The notes beneath the pieces were generated by a model, which saw nothing but the letters and a program-made list of their open reading frames with translations, had not been told where the DNA came from and did no database searches. Below are positions 30,541 through 41,454 of a DNA stretch of 64,000 bases, piece after piece. Within the stretch, counting starts at the first letter, position 1. Each line of letters starts with the position of its first letter. The stretch covers positions 1 through 64,000 of the forward strand of contig JAKJHU010000844.1 of NCBI GenBank assembly GCA_022316685.1. The letters run 5' to 3'. Made by a program: the position numbers and the translations under genes. This DNA is from Progne subis subis (lineage: Eukaryota; Chordata; Aves; Passeriformes; Hirundinidae).

Positions 30541-32510
30541 TGTCATAGGTTTAATTTTAAACTGGGCAGAAACACTACTTAATGTAATGGTTTCACATTC
30601 ACTAAATTTTGGTCTTGGTACTTACTCTTTTTGTGAGAGGGAGACTAGGAGAAAAACAAAGCAGGCTTAACTTTAAAATTAACAAATAGTTTATTAACTT
30701 ACACTAAAAGAATAGAAAAACAGAAAGTTGCCTTTGTGACCCTCCCAGGAGCAGTTTCCCAAGCTGCTTATGGGTCATGGGTCTTAGACTTTTGCATACT
30801 GGGGTGTCACTTTTTAAAGATAAATAACTCCAAAGCAAAGGATTCTTCACTTCAAGGTACAGAGATATCTTCTCACTTCACTGGCGCAGTGGGCTTCTCA
30901 TCTTTCTTTGTTTAAGCATCTTATAGGATATTACTTAGTCTATTACAAACACCTTTGCTTAAATTTATACGAAAAACAATCATCTCCCCAAATGCATATC
31001 TTTCCCATGATTTACAGGAATGACCTAAATATAGAGTTCATTTCCATGGCTCAAGTAAGAATAGAACAACTAACTCTTCAACCCTCTGTCTTAATAGTCT
31101 TTTCACTCTTGCTACTGACTTCATGCTGTTGTTCTTTATGTTCACTCTGTCTTTCCTTACTCTCTCAGAGAAAGGCTAAGCTCTGGAAGCTTCATGTTGC
31201 TAAGAAAGAGTTAAATCTGCTCGGAGTTTTTGTCTCTCACTCTCTGTAGCTCGTAGTGTTAGTTGTTCAAGGCCGAGTTGATAAGGAAAAACTCACGCAG
31301 AAACATTAGAAATTAGAGCACCCAGGCAGTCTAGGAAAAAAACCCAGGCAAGATCACAAAACGCCTTCTCAGCCCACCCCTCGGTGCAAACCGGGGTGGC
31401 CTCGGCCCAAACAGTGCTCATAGCTCCCATCAGGAGCCCAGCAGAGATCCCTCTCCGCTCCAAGGAAACCCGAAGAAAGCAGCCGCCACAAGACAGCAAC
31501 TTCTCCTTCCCCCCCTTCACCTGGGAGCCGATGGAATCCGGCCAGGCCTCAGGCCAGCTTCCCCCCCCAAAAAGGGGGGAGCAGCAGGCCCAGCTCGATG
31601 TTACCTGTCTCTCTCTGGCTAAAGGAAGAAGGAAAAAAACCCCACCTACAGGAAATCAAGGGGTTTTATATGGTACTTCCCAAAGTCGCAGCTAACAATT
31701 TCAGTGGTCGGAATAGATGTCAATATTCTAACTAACTCTCTGATAGGTCTCTGTCTCTTCCAAAACAATTCCCAGGTCCTGACCTGGAGAATTATTTTGC
31801 ATTCTTTTATAACTAAAAACTAAACTGTACTAACCCATTGTCCTAGGGTAACTTTATGATGCTTGTATCCCCAATCGTCTATTCTGTTTGAACTCTGTAT
31901 ATTGAGTCCTGTGCCTTTAAGACTAGTTCTAAGAGCAAAGAGAAGCGCGGAGTTTGTTTTGAGAAAACTGCCTGACTCCTCCACATTCTTCTCCGGATGG
32001 GGTGTTCGGCGGAGGCTTGGAGAGACTGCAGGACAGAGATCTTTTTGCTTTTAGTTAGTTTCAGCTAGCTAGGGCAGAGAAGTTCCCTGGACTGGTTTTT
32101 TTTCTTTCTTTTTTCTTAGAACTGTTTAAACCTGCTCTAGACTGAAAACCCAGGGGAGCACTGGGGGCTGCACCTGCGGCCCACCGGGGCCTGGACCTCA
32201 GCATTTTCCAGCAGCACCGGAGGGACTGGGACTGAGGAGAGACTGAGAGAGAGCTGAGCTCCACCCACGGCAAGGACTTTCTCAATTTGCCATCTCACTC
32301 CAGAACGAGAGGTTTTATTGTTTCATGTTATTCATTCTTTATACTTGTATGCACTTTATTTGTTTAGTAAAATAGTTTTTTCCACTTTTCTCCACAAAGG
32401 TTTTTTTTTCGGACTGGTTGGAGGGAGGGGCCACTTGGGTTTGCTTCCCAGAGGGATCCTATACAGGGGTTTTCCCCCAAATTTGTCTCCAAACCAGGAC
32501 ACCCATGACA
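30541..32510 (-). mobile_element. Solo LTR X1 (interrupted by Y1)
   Basis: Flanked by GAGGG (30536-30540 and 32511-32515), a 5-bp duplication. It is colinear with X2 (44402-45922). In the minus sense it starts TGTCATGGG and carries AATAAAC followed by about 100 bp to the end. It lacks about 250 bp present in X2 (missing near 30727) but has 42 extra bp at its plus-side left end. Y1 is inserted 4 bp from its other end. Confidence 0.82.
31839..32501. mobile_element. Solo LTR Y1 inside X1
   Basis: A 663-bp element with TGTCCTAGGG and CCAGGACA termini, flanked by CCCAT (31834-31838 and 32502-32506). It is nearly identical to Y2 (60111-60772) in reverse complement. Transcription orientation is not certain. 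Confidence 0.88.
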
Positions 32511-32781
32511 GAGGGTGACATCTCACTTAGGTGCTGATACAGTGTAAGGTACAGGGCTTAGTATTACTCCTCTGTCAGGCAGCAAAGTGTATGCATCCGG
32601 TGGGAAAAGGAATAACATCTTAGCCTAATAGACCTTGAGCCTGTGATTTTAAAACTTGCGTGAAGAAATCACATTTGGTTCCTAAAACTTGGGAAGTGTA
32701 GGAGGAAGACTGGGAGAGGACTGTGATAGCATGTAAAAAAAGGTTTGGGTGGAAGTGAGACAAGGAAAGGAAAATGAGATA
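32511..32781 (+). other. G2 leader, rest
   Basis: Leader sequence between the X1 insertion and the gag ATG. No further structure recognised. Confidence 0.6.
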
Positions 32782-34269
32782 ATGGGGACTGGCCAGAGCA
32801 AGGAAATTTCTAAAGCTAGTCATCTGGGGTGCATCCTGGCACACTGGAAGGATATTGTGGGTTCTGGGGGCACAGAGAGCAAATGGAATCTTATTAAGTA
32901 TTGCAGTCAGTGGTGGCCTTTGTATCGATTGGAAGATGGAGCAAGATAGCCACCTACATGAACTTTAGAATACAACACCTTATCACAATTGGTGTTGTTC
33001 TTAAGGCAAGAAGGCAACTGGGACAAGATTTCGTATGAGGATATGTTTTTCTCCCTTCATAACCACCCTGAATGGCAGAGAGGATGTGGAATGAGAGCCC
33101 CTTCTGATCCCCTAGTACTAACCCTTGAAAAAGACCACAAAGCAAAAAAAGAGAAGCTTAAGCAGTGCTGCTCAGCTTGTAGCATTGGTCAGAGATGTAC
33201 AAGAAAAGATAAAGTATACCAGACAGTAACACAGGAACAAGATCTAGATGACTTACTTAGGCCTCCCCCTGGGGAACAGGAGGAGGATGAAGACTCAGAG
33301 GAGACATCAGCTCCAGTAGCTCCAGCACGCCCCCCTTCTATTAGTCCGATTTCTTCTTGGACTAGAAAGCAGGTATTCCAAGCACCCCTACAGGAGGCAA
33401 TGGGGCCAGATGGAGAAGGAATGTTAGTTAAGGTGCCTTTTTCCAATATTGACCTAGAAGAATGGGAAAAGGTTGCTAAAAATTACCAGAGCAACCCAAT
33501 AGCCACTGCCAAACGTTTAAGATATATAATAAAACAACATAACCCAGATTGGAGTGATATGCAATTATTGTTAGATGAGCTGACCAAAACAGAAAACAAT
33601 TGATTTTAAAAACAGCAGGGGATTTAGCGGAAGACTATTACAGAACTCAGCAGTTAGATGTAAAGGACTATTTCCCACTTCAAAAAACAAAGTGGAACCC
33701 AAATATAACAGCAGAAAGAGGAAAACTGGAAAGCTATCAGGAATGGACAGCAAAAGAGGTGGAAAGAGCCATTCCCAAAACTATTAACTGGTCAGCCTTC
33801 TATGCAAACAGGGTCCCTCCAAGTCTCCATCTGAATTCCTAGAGCATCTGGGAGACGCAATACACCACCACACCCCACTGGTTCCTGGATCAGATGTAGG
33901 AATACAACAGTTAGTTTAGTTTTAGGACAGTCTATGGGAGACATTAGACGTAAACTTCACAAGCTTCAGGGAGTGGACAGGAAGAACCTAGAAGCCCTAT
34001 TAGATGAGGCATAGAGAGTATTTAGCAATTGAGAAGAGGGATACAAACAAGGAATGAAAAAACTGGTGGCAGTTGTGAGTGAACAAGAAAAAGGTAGACG
34101 CAGGCAGGGACCACCCAGACAAGACCCACCCCGGTTAGGTAGAAAGCAGTGTGCAATTTGTAAGAAGATGTGTCACTGGAAAAATCAGTGCCCAGAATAA
34201 AGATGGAATGACCAACAGGAAAGAGGAAACCAGGGGGAAAAGGGGGTGATTGCACAAGTGAAAGAAGAC
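32782..34269 (+). pseudogene. Family G gag (copy G2)
   Basis: Starts at ATG 32782 with MGTGQSKEIS, a Gly2 myristoylation context, and matrix residues (LGCILAHWKDI). A stop near 32945 and a shift lead to the frame 32989-33603, with a matrix end, an acidic proline-rich linker (EQEEDEDSEETS) and the capsid start (VKVPFSNIDLEEWEKVAKNY). Capsid continues in another frame (33600-33842). A single zinc knuckle, C-AI-C-KKMC-H-WKNQ-C, lies near 34150-34195. Several shifts make it non-functional. The gag frame ends at the TGA that also occurs in G1. Confidence 0.88.
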
Positions 34270-34272
34270 TGA
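34270..34272 (+). promoter_or_regulatory. G2 gag/pro in-frame UGA
   Basis: GAC TGA GGA lies in frame between nucleocapsid and protease. Copy G1 has AAC TGA GGT at the equivalent place (2683-2685), suggesting readthrough of UGA to make Gag-Pol. Confidence 0.6.
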
Positions 34273-34809
34273 GGAGTACTGGAGGATTCCACCCCAATGG
34301 ATCCACTGGTAATAAAAATGAAGATGGGGAAAGAAGGGGAAGAGCTGAAATTTTTAGTTGACATGGGAGCGATGTATTCAGTTTTAAACAAAGTTTTAGT
34401 GCCTGTGGGAAAAGATTATGTTGTGGTTCAAGGGGCAACTGGCCAATCTAAAAAGACATACTTCTGTAAACCCTTAAAATACAAGCTTGGGAAGCAGTGG
34501 GGCATTTATAGGTTTCTATATATGCCCAAATCACCGCAATCACTTTTGGGTAGAGATCTATTAGAACAATTACAAGCAACCATTACCTTTAAAAATGGGG
34601 AAATTACTCTGGAAGTAAATGATCAACAATACGTAAAAGTATTGAGCTTAATGTTAACAGCTATGGAAATTAAAGAGGAAATTAGTGAAAAAATAATTAG
34701 CCAGGCTTTTCCTGGAATGTGGGCTTCCAACGTACCAGGGAGGTCAAAAAACACACCTCCTATACAAATTAAACTTAAGGAAGGGAAACAAACAGTTAGA
34801 ATTATATAA
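34273..34809 (+). pseudogene. Family G protease (copy G2)
   Basis: The frame 34297-34809 includes LKFLVDMGAMYSVLN, where the active-site triad is D-M-G rather than D-T-G, then QGATGQSKK, LLGRDLLEQL and the linker to RT (ASNVPGRSKNTPPIQIKLKE). The triad change would abolish activity. The frame closes at 34807-34809 at the start of RT. Confidence 0.88.
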
Positions 34810-36010
34810 AACCCCTTGAAAAAGGAAGATAGGGAAGGAACTAGCCCAATAATTTAAAATCTTTTACAATTAGGATTGCTGAAAGTGTGTCAATCTGACT
34901 TTAACACTCCCATTTTGCCAGTTAGAAAACCTGATGGGTCATATCAAATAGTACAAGATCTATGAGCTGTCAACAAGATAATTGAGGATCTCTATCCTGT
35001 TTTAGCAAACCCATATACTTTGTTAACATGCCTAACACCAGAGCTAATTTGGTTTACCATTTTAGATTTGAAAGATACCTTCTTTTGCCTCCCTCTCCAT
35101 GAAGCCAGCCAGAAAATTTTTGCACTTTCATAGGAGATCCATAAAAGTGGACGCAAAACGCAGCTCACATGGACGGTTTTGCCTCAGGGGTTCAAGAACT
35201 CTCACACCTTGTTAGGAGAACAACTTGCAAAAGACTTAGAATCCTGGGAGGCACCATCAGAAGAAGGAAGGTTGTTGCAGTATGTAGACAACCTCCTCAT
35301 AACCACCAGGACAAAAGAAATGTGTGTAGCATGGATGGTAAGCCTTTTAAACTTTCTAGGACTCTAGGGGTACAAGGTATCTAAGAAAAAGGCCCAGGTG
35401 GTAAAGCAGAAAGTGATCTACCTAGGTTATGAGGTTAGTACTGGACAACGAACTCTAGGGCAAGATTGTAAAGAAACAATATGTAAAACTCCAAAACCCA
35501 AGACAATAAAAAAACCTGAAAACCTTTTTGGGAATGACTAGATGGTGTAGATTATGGATATACAACCATGGGTTGCTGGTAAAACCTCTGTATGCGCTTA
35601 TTACAAATAGAGCAAGAGACCTCCAGTGGACAAAGGAGGCCACACGAGCCTTTCACCAGCTAAAGAAAGCTCTCATGTCAGCTCCAGCTCTGGGACTTCC
35701 AGATGTGAGTAAACCATTTTTTCTGTTTTCCCGTGAGAAACAGGGGATAGCCCTGGGAATACTGGCACAAGACCTGGGCCCATATTGAAGGACAGTTGCT
35801 TACTTTTCAGGGGAACTAGATGCAGCAACCAAGGGATAGCCAGAGTGCCTCAGAGCTATTGCAGCAGTTGTGCTGAATATTCAGGAGGCATGCAAATTCA
35901 TCCTGGGCCAGAAAATTACTATGCTAGTGTCTCACACAGTATTCACAGTGTTGGAAGTAAAAGGCGGGCACTGACTTTGCCCACAGAGGTTCCTGAAATA
36001 CCAGGCCATC
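34810..36010 (+). pseudogene. Family G reverse transcriptase (copy G2)
   Basis: RT in broken frames: fingers near 34910-34980 (LPVRKPDGSYQIVQDL, then a TGA at a Trp-like or Arg codon), a palm Asp segment near 35060, the catalytic region LLQYVDNLLITT near 35275-35305 (YVDN) and thumb/connection 35528-36010 ([18 protein letters not shown]). The YVDN variant is shared with G1, so the second catalytic Asp was lost in their common ancestor or both carry the same change. Confidence 0.83.
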
Positions 36011-36013
36011 ATA

Positions 36014-36760
36014 GTGGAACGAGATAATGTAGAAATAGTGGTAACTAACAGTGTCAACCCAGCTTCTTTTCTCAGTGGAAATCAAGGAGAGCAAGCATAC
36101 CATGATTTCCTCGAGAGTATTGAAGCAACCTACTCCAGCCATCCAGACCTGAAGGACACCCCTTTTGATTATGCAGAAACCTGGTTCACTGATAGAAGTA
36201 GCTACATAACTGGGGGAAAACTACATGCTAGGTATGCTATTACCACCACCAGGAGGGTAATTGAATCTGGACCCTTGCCAGCAGGTACTTCTGCACAAAA
36301 TGCTGAGATAATTACCTTAATTTGTGCTTTAGAAAGAGCAGAAGGAAAGAAAATAAATATTTACACAGACTCAAGATATGAATTTGGGGTTGTACATGCA
36401 CATGGAGCCATCTGGAAGGAAAGGGGGCTGCTGGACTCCAGAGGAAAGAACATCAAACATACAAAAGAGATAATGTGACTATTAGAAGCAGTTCAACTGC
36501 CTAAGAAGGTAGTAAATATGTACATTAAGGCACACCAGAAGGTGAGCTCAGAACTAGAGGAAAGAAATGAGGTGATGGACAGAGAAGCAAAAGAAGCAGA
36601 AAAAAGTGAGATAACAGTAATGGGAGATTTGATTCCGGATAGTCATATCTCCCTTGAAGGTAAGCCAGAATATAATAAACAAGAGAGAAAACTGAGAACC
36701 AAGGGGGAACATATAACCAAGAGGGATGGGCCGTCACCGAAGAAGGGAAACTAGTTATCC
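36014..36760 (+). pseudogene. Family G RNase H (copy G2)
   Basis: Frame 36014-36478 with TWFTDRSSYI (catalytic Asp kept, neighbouring Gly changed), SAQNAEIITLICAL (Glu) and INIYTDSRYEFG (Asp). The last region is in another frame, 36518-36754 (MYIKAHQKVSSELEERNEVMD, containing the His and Asp of the fourth site). One frameshift near 36478. Confidence 0.87.
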
Positions 36761-37633
36761 CCTCCCATCTACTATGGTCACTAGTAAGAGAGGAACATCA
36801 GCAAACACAATGGGCAATTGATACCGTGCATAACTATTTAATTGAAAAAATTACCACCAAGAACCTATATGCTACCATCACCCCAGTGACTCGGCAATGT
36901 GACCTTTGCCTCCAGACTAAACCCAAAAATACCCCCAAACAAAAGCTTAGTCAAACTGGGAGGGGCCATGGGCCCAGGAAGCAGTGGCAATTTGACTTCT
37001 CAGAACTCCCAAGGGGGGTATCAATATTTATTTGTGTTAACAGATACCTTTTCAAGATAGCCAGCTTTTCCCACCAGGACTGCCAAAGCCTGGAAGGTGA
37101 CCAGAGTATTACTACAGATGATACCACGCTTTGGAGTTCCAGCCACAATATCCACAGATAGAGGGCCACATTTTATTTCAAAGACAGTACAACAAATTAG
37201 CTGTCATTTAGGTAGAGACTGGGAACTTCACATTCCTTACCACCCTCAGTCAAGTGACCAAGCGGAGAAAATGAATCATTTAATTAAACAACAGATTGTG
37301 AGACTAGGGCAAGAAGCTAATCTGCCATGGCCCCAGTCTCTCCCACTGGCAATGTTAGGAATCCATATTAAACCCAGAACCAAAGAAAAGTTAAGTCCTT
37401 TTGAAATGCTTTATGGTAGACCATATAGGGTACAAAAAAGAATGTCCACGCAAGTTAGGGAAGAGACACTGACCGCCTACATGGTGGCCCTGGGTAAAAA
37501 ACTCAGAAAAATTGAAAAAAATGTGGCTGGAACTCGGAGTATAGGATTGGACAGGCCAGTGCATGACATACAACCTGGAGATTATATATATGTTAAGTCT
37601 CTTAAAGAAAAGACTCCGGAACAACGAGAGGAA
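36761..37633 (+). pseudogene. Family G integrase (copy G2), cut by provirus C
   Basis: The zinc-finger end is visible as QCDLCLQTK near 36895-36925, and the core start as QWQFDFSELP near 36985. The 37097-37636 frame holds STDRGPHFIS (second Asp), the QAEKMNHLIK region (catalytic Glu context) and the C-terminal domain (KLSPFEMLYGRPYR, QPGDYIYVKSLKEK). It ends where the LTR of provirus C begins. A shift near 37090 breaks the core. Confidence 0.87.
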
Positions 37634-38120
37634 TGAGATTTGTCTTTACAAACAAGCCCTGGGTCTGCTAGTAGATAAAACTAGCACTGAGAGATAAGAA
37701 AAACAATGGGAAGGATTCTACTGATTGATGAATGGAAAAGAAGATACTTGCCTTTACAAACAAACCTATGGTTTGTTTGTAAATGAAATTGAATATTGAA
37801 AGATGAAAGCAACAATGGGGAAAAACCCATAAATCCCATAAAAATTAAAAAATAGGGGGGGTTATACATTAAAAGGGGAATCTGAGGTCTTAGGCATTTT
37901 GGGAAGTCTGTACCTCTCAAGTACCTCAGCCAATGGGGAAAGAGAGAGGGAAATGCAGCCGGGAAATTAGGATAAAAAGGAGGCTGCTTCCTCTGAAAAA
38001 CTGAGAGACCCCAGGGGAAATGCCCCATGGCCTCTCCCTTTATTTGAATAAAGTAAAAGGACTCCTCTGTCTCCTTTTTGGACATAAACCTCTGGTGTTT
38101 AAGGATTAATTTTCCTAACA
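37634..38120 (+). repeat. Family C 5' LTR
   Basis: Ends TTCCTAACA, directly before the primer site. AATAAAGTAAAAGG near 38048 is the polyadenylation signal. U3 contains a diverged direct repeat of about 75 bp (from TGTCTTTACAAACAA near 37641 and TGCCTTTACAAACAA near 37748), an enhancer-like duplication. The left end is placed at a TG; no right flank is available to verify it. Confidence 0.78.
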
Positions 38121-38123
38121 ATT

Positions 38124-38143
38124 TGGGGGCTCTCGTCTGGGAT
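38124..38143 (+). promoter_or_regulatory. Family C primer binding site, tRNA-Pro-like
   Basis: TGGGGGCTCTCGTCTGGGAT matches the classic TGGGGGCTCGTCCGGGAT site apart from a two-base insertion and one C-to-T change. Confidence 0.85.
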
Positions 38144-38351
38144 ATTTCCACCATCCGGGGCGGCAAGGCAGAGAGCGGAGCTGAAGGCGCACCTCACCCA
38201 GTTTCGGTGATCAGCTCCCCTTGGTGGCGGCCGGCACTGGGCGATCGATTGGGTTCCCGAGACTGTCCAGGAGACAGATGAGTGGCAGACCAGGGGGGGT
38301 CCGTGAAGAATCCGCAGGGAAGGACCACTGAAAATCTCACCGGTGAGTAAA

Positions 38352-40058
38352 ATGGGATCTTCGGGGAGCAAACCTGGGAGGTCGCCCATGGAGGGCAGCA
38401 CAGGTAAACCTGAGAGAGCACCCATGGAGGGTAGCACAGGTGAAACACAGCACCCATGGAGGGTTGCTAGGGTAAAGCCGGGAAGGGGCCCCGGCAAAAG
38501 GGATGACGATCCCATAATACCCCCGGAGAGTCCCTTGGAGAGAATGCTGAGGTCTTGGGACAGACTATGCATTCACCCAGAGGTAACTATGGAAATGATG
38601 GTAAAATATTGTTATTTTGTGTGGCCGGAGTATAAGTTTCCAAAGGGGCTTATGTGGCCACCTTATGGAACAGATTTAAAGTATTTAGAGGAGAATTGGA
38701 AAGGATAAATTGAAAGGGAATGTGGATTGATATGGTTTAGACAAGCAACAAAAGAAATCTATGTGTTAAAAAAAAAAAAAAAAAAAAAAAGGAGAAGAGG
38801 AAAAAAAGGAGGAAAGGGGAACTAATGAGAATTGGGATGATCTTTAGGACCTTCCCCTGTCTTGTCCTCCAGTGTTGCCAGCTGAACCAGGACCAGCTGC
38901 AGGTCCCCTGTATCCTCAACTTCCAGAGCAAAGGGATCAGGGGAATGTTGTTCTCACCTGAGAATAATAATGGTGTAGGGGAAAGGGAGCAGCCTATCAT
39001 ACCACCATGTAGAACTAGAAGAGGAAATCAATTGAGCACATCAGAAGCAGCCCCGGACGAAAGAGATAGGGGTACATCAGATGCCACTCCACCAAGTTCC
39101 TTTAGGGGGTCAAGGGGGAGGCTTTGGGTTTGTAATTGTACCACTTACTACCCAGGATATAAGGGGGTTGAAAAAAGAATTACCCCCATATTTAGATGAT
39201 GCCATAGGGGTGGGGGAAAAGAAAGAAGAATATTTGGGAAAGGCAGATTATACATGGAAGGATTGGGATTTTCTCCTAGAGATTTTGTTTGGGTCATCAG
39301 AGAAACGAATGATTCTGCAGAAAGCTCGGCAGCTGTGGGAGGATGAACATCCACAAGCAGCAGGGGGGGCTGGACCTAATGTACCTACAGTGGATGATGC
39401 CATCCCCCAGGTGGACCCCCAGTGGAACCCAAATGAGGAGACCAGTTTGGCTCGCCTCCGCGATTACCATGCTTATTTGATTAGGGCAATTAAATCAGCA
39501 GTTCCCAGAACTAACGACATAGCTAAGGCTATGTCCTTAGAACAGGAAAAACATGAAAGCCCCTCTCATTGGTTAGAGATGATTAGAGAGGCCTTGCGGA
39601 AACACGGGGGGATGGATCCGGAGGGACCAGCCTTTGATACACTGGTGAAGGTACAATTTGTTACAAAGGCCTGGCCTGACATACAGAAAGGGGTACAGAA
39701 AGATGAAGAGTGGCAGAACAAGCCTCTAGAAGAACTAGTTATAAAAACACAGCAGATATATGTAAGGAGGGATGAAGAAAAATTAAAGGCTAAGGCAAAG
39801 ATGATGGCAGAGTTTTTGCAGCCACGGAAAAATAAACAACAGGGTCCAAGGGGTCCCCCGGGACAGAGGGGACAAGGTTGGCCACAGGGAAGTGGCAGAG
39901 GCATTCCCTCCTCGGCAGGGGGGAGCCGACCCAAACAGCGGTTGGGAATGAACCAGTGTGCTATCTGCCGGGCAGAGGGGCATTGGAAAAGGGAGTGCCC
40001 GCAGAAACAGCTGGACCCTCAGGAGGAGGAAGTCCAGAGGATAATGGAAATGGATTGT
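38352..40058 (+). pseudogene. Family C gag
   Basis: ATG 38352 opens MGSSGSKPGR, a Gly2 myristoylation context, with a likely splice donor CG|GTGAGT just upstream. The first ~40 codons contain three tandem units around PMEGSTGKPERA. Matrix follows (LRSWDRLCIHP) and stops at 38706-38708. Capsid is open in 39081-40058: PLTTQDIRGLKKELPPYLDD, the major-homology-like block (WLEMIREALRKHGGMDPEG) and a single zinc knuckle C-AI-C-RAEG-H-WKRE-C at the end. Capsid plus nucleocapsid is uninterrupted for more than 300 codons, but matrix is broken and a poly-A run (38767-38790) disrupts the linker. Confidence 0.9.
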
Positions 40059-40061
40059 TAG
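40059..40061 (+). promoter_or_regulatory. Family C gag/pro in-frame UAG
   Basis: TGT TAG GGG sits in frame between nucleocapsid and the start of protease, the position and type of the murine gammaretroviral readthrough codon. Confidence 0.65.
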
Positions 40062-40133
40062 GGGTGTCAGGGGCTCCCATTATATCAAGGACCCACCACT
40101 CAGGAGCCCTTGATAACTTTTAAGGTGGGTCCA

Positions 40134-40792
40134 TGTGATATGTGACCTAAAGTTAATTCGTGTTCGGTCTTGTGATATGTAATATAAAGTTAATTCGCGT
40201 TCAGTCTGAATTAAGCTCTGTGAAATATGAAGTGTATTTGGGGTTAAAAATTGAACTGTGAGAGAGGGACACAAGGGTTGAGAGACAGTGAAGGTCTCTG
40301 CCGGGAAAAGCCTCAGGACAACCGTTTACTCAGAGAATAGAAAAGATGATAAGATAAACCATGTTTCCCCCGGAGATGGACCTGCTAACGACCCAGCGAT
40401 AAATGCCAGATGGATATCTTATCTGTTCCGGCCCAGTTTACCATTTCTAAACACCACTCTGGAGCAAGTAATCATGACATTGTTTTACCTCAAGAACCTA
40501 TTCAACCGACCGGAGACATAGACATGAATACCTAATGAAGCAACAGGAGGACTGGAAGCACTACGGTCGCTCTCCACTCTCAGCGGAGAACTGTATAAAA
40601 ACCAGCGGCTCAGGACACACTTCGTGAACAGGGCAGATTCAGAGCAATAGGGTCCGTTTCTGTGTTCACCCAGCACCGAAACCCGGGGTTCGACGCTGTT
40701 CCTTTTAATTGTGGCTGTTAGAGACTGAATTTAAGTCTCGAAATAAAATTGTATATTTTGATTTACGAAATTGGGCTCGATCATTTATTACA
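40134..40792 (+). repeat. A2 5' LTR
   Basis: 659 bp ending TTTATTACA. Its first ~75 bp are a tandem duplication (TGTGATATGT...GTCT repeated at 40134 and about 40171), also present in the 3' LTR. AATAAAATTG near 40741 is a polyadenylation signal. TATAAAAACC near 40593 is the TATA box. Confidence 0.93.
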
Positions 40793-40795
40793 ATC

Positions 40796-40813
40796 TGGTG
40801 ACCCCGACGTGAT
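40796..40813 (+). promoter_or_regulatory. A2 primer binding site, tRNA-Trp
   Basis: TGGTGACCCCGACGTGAT is an exact 18-base match to the complement of the tRNA-Trp 3' end. Confidence 0.93.
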
Positions 40814-41454
40814 GGTCTGATTTCGGGACCCTCGGATCCCTGTCTCTGGCCAGGAGGCTCCCTGCTGATTTCAGCGGCCTGGCAGAGCCGGAGGACCCTG
40901 CAGAACTGATCAAACCACACGACGAACTTAAGCCAAAAAGCCACACTTGAAAGGAGGATAGGCGAGATCAGAGCTCTCGGGGAATTCGGGGAGGTCCAGG
41001 ATACAGGGCTTCCATGCCCGCGGTGAAGCTACAACTCGTAAAACTCTACGTGCACGAAGAATCCACGCAAGAAAAGGGTCATAAGTATTGCGTGGTTGAG
41101 TGGGGGTGACCGAGCGTGTGAGTGAGACGTGATTTTATCACGAAGCGAGTGGGACCCCAAGATCACAGTTCCACTTCCCCGCGAGGGATGTGGTCGGTCG
41201 CAGGGGAAGCGAGAGTTATGGGGGTAAAAGACACACCTCACACGTAAAACCCGAAACTCAGGGAGTTCGGGAGTCGGTCACAGGAAGGCTGAAAGGGAAG
41301 GGACGTCCTCAGGAGTTCCGGGACTGGTAAACCTTTCAGCCTAGGACCAGGAAGGGGTCCAGGAGAAAAAAAAGAAAAAGGGAGAGCTCATCACCAGGGG
41401 AAAACCGAGGAGGGGCCGATCACCCTTAAAGTTAGTAGCCGGTGATACTATAGA
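40814..41454 (+). other. A2 leader
   Basis: Untranslated leader colinear with those of A1 and A3; ends at the gag ATG 41455. No ORF is supported. Confidence 0.7.

Larger units (their letters stand above)
29075..37633 (+). mobile_element. Family G class I ERV, copy G2 (5' LTR to integrase)
   Basis: A gamma-like provirus: LTR, tRNA-Arg primer site, long leader with splice donor and tandem repeats, gag, pro-pol up to the integrase C-terminus, where provirus C is inserted. Its 3' end lies beyond the window. The leader carries nested solo LTRs X1 and Y1. The left boundary is uncertain. It is the better preserved relative of copy G1. Confidence 0.85.

Noticed and set aside
30268..30546. Overlapping frames on both strands in the leader repeats of G2
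   Set aside because: They are products of the tandem repeat arrays, with no codon bias and no start context.
32061..32285. A 74-codon frame in Y1
   Set aside because: Inside a solo LTR, with no similarity to a known protein.
40796..40813. A match to tRNA-Trp that could suggest a tRNA gene
   Set aside because: Only 18 bases complementary to the tRNA 3' end, placed just after an LTR, so it is a primer binding site.
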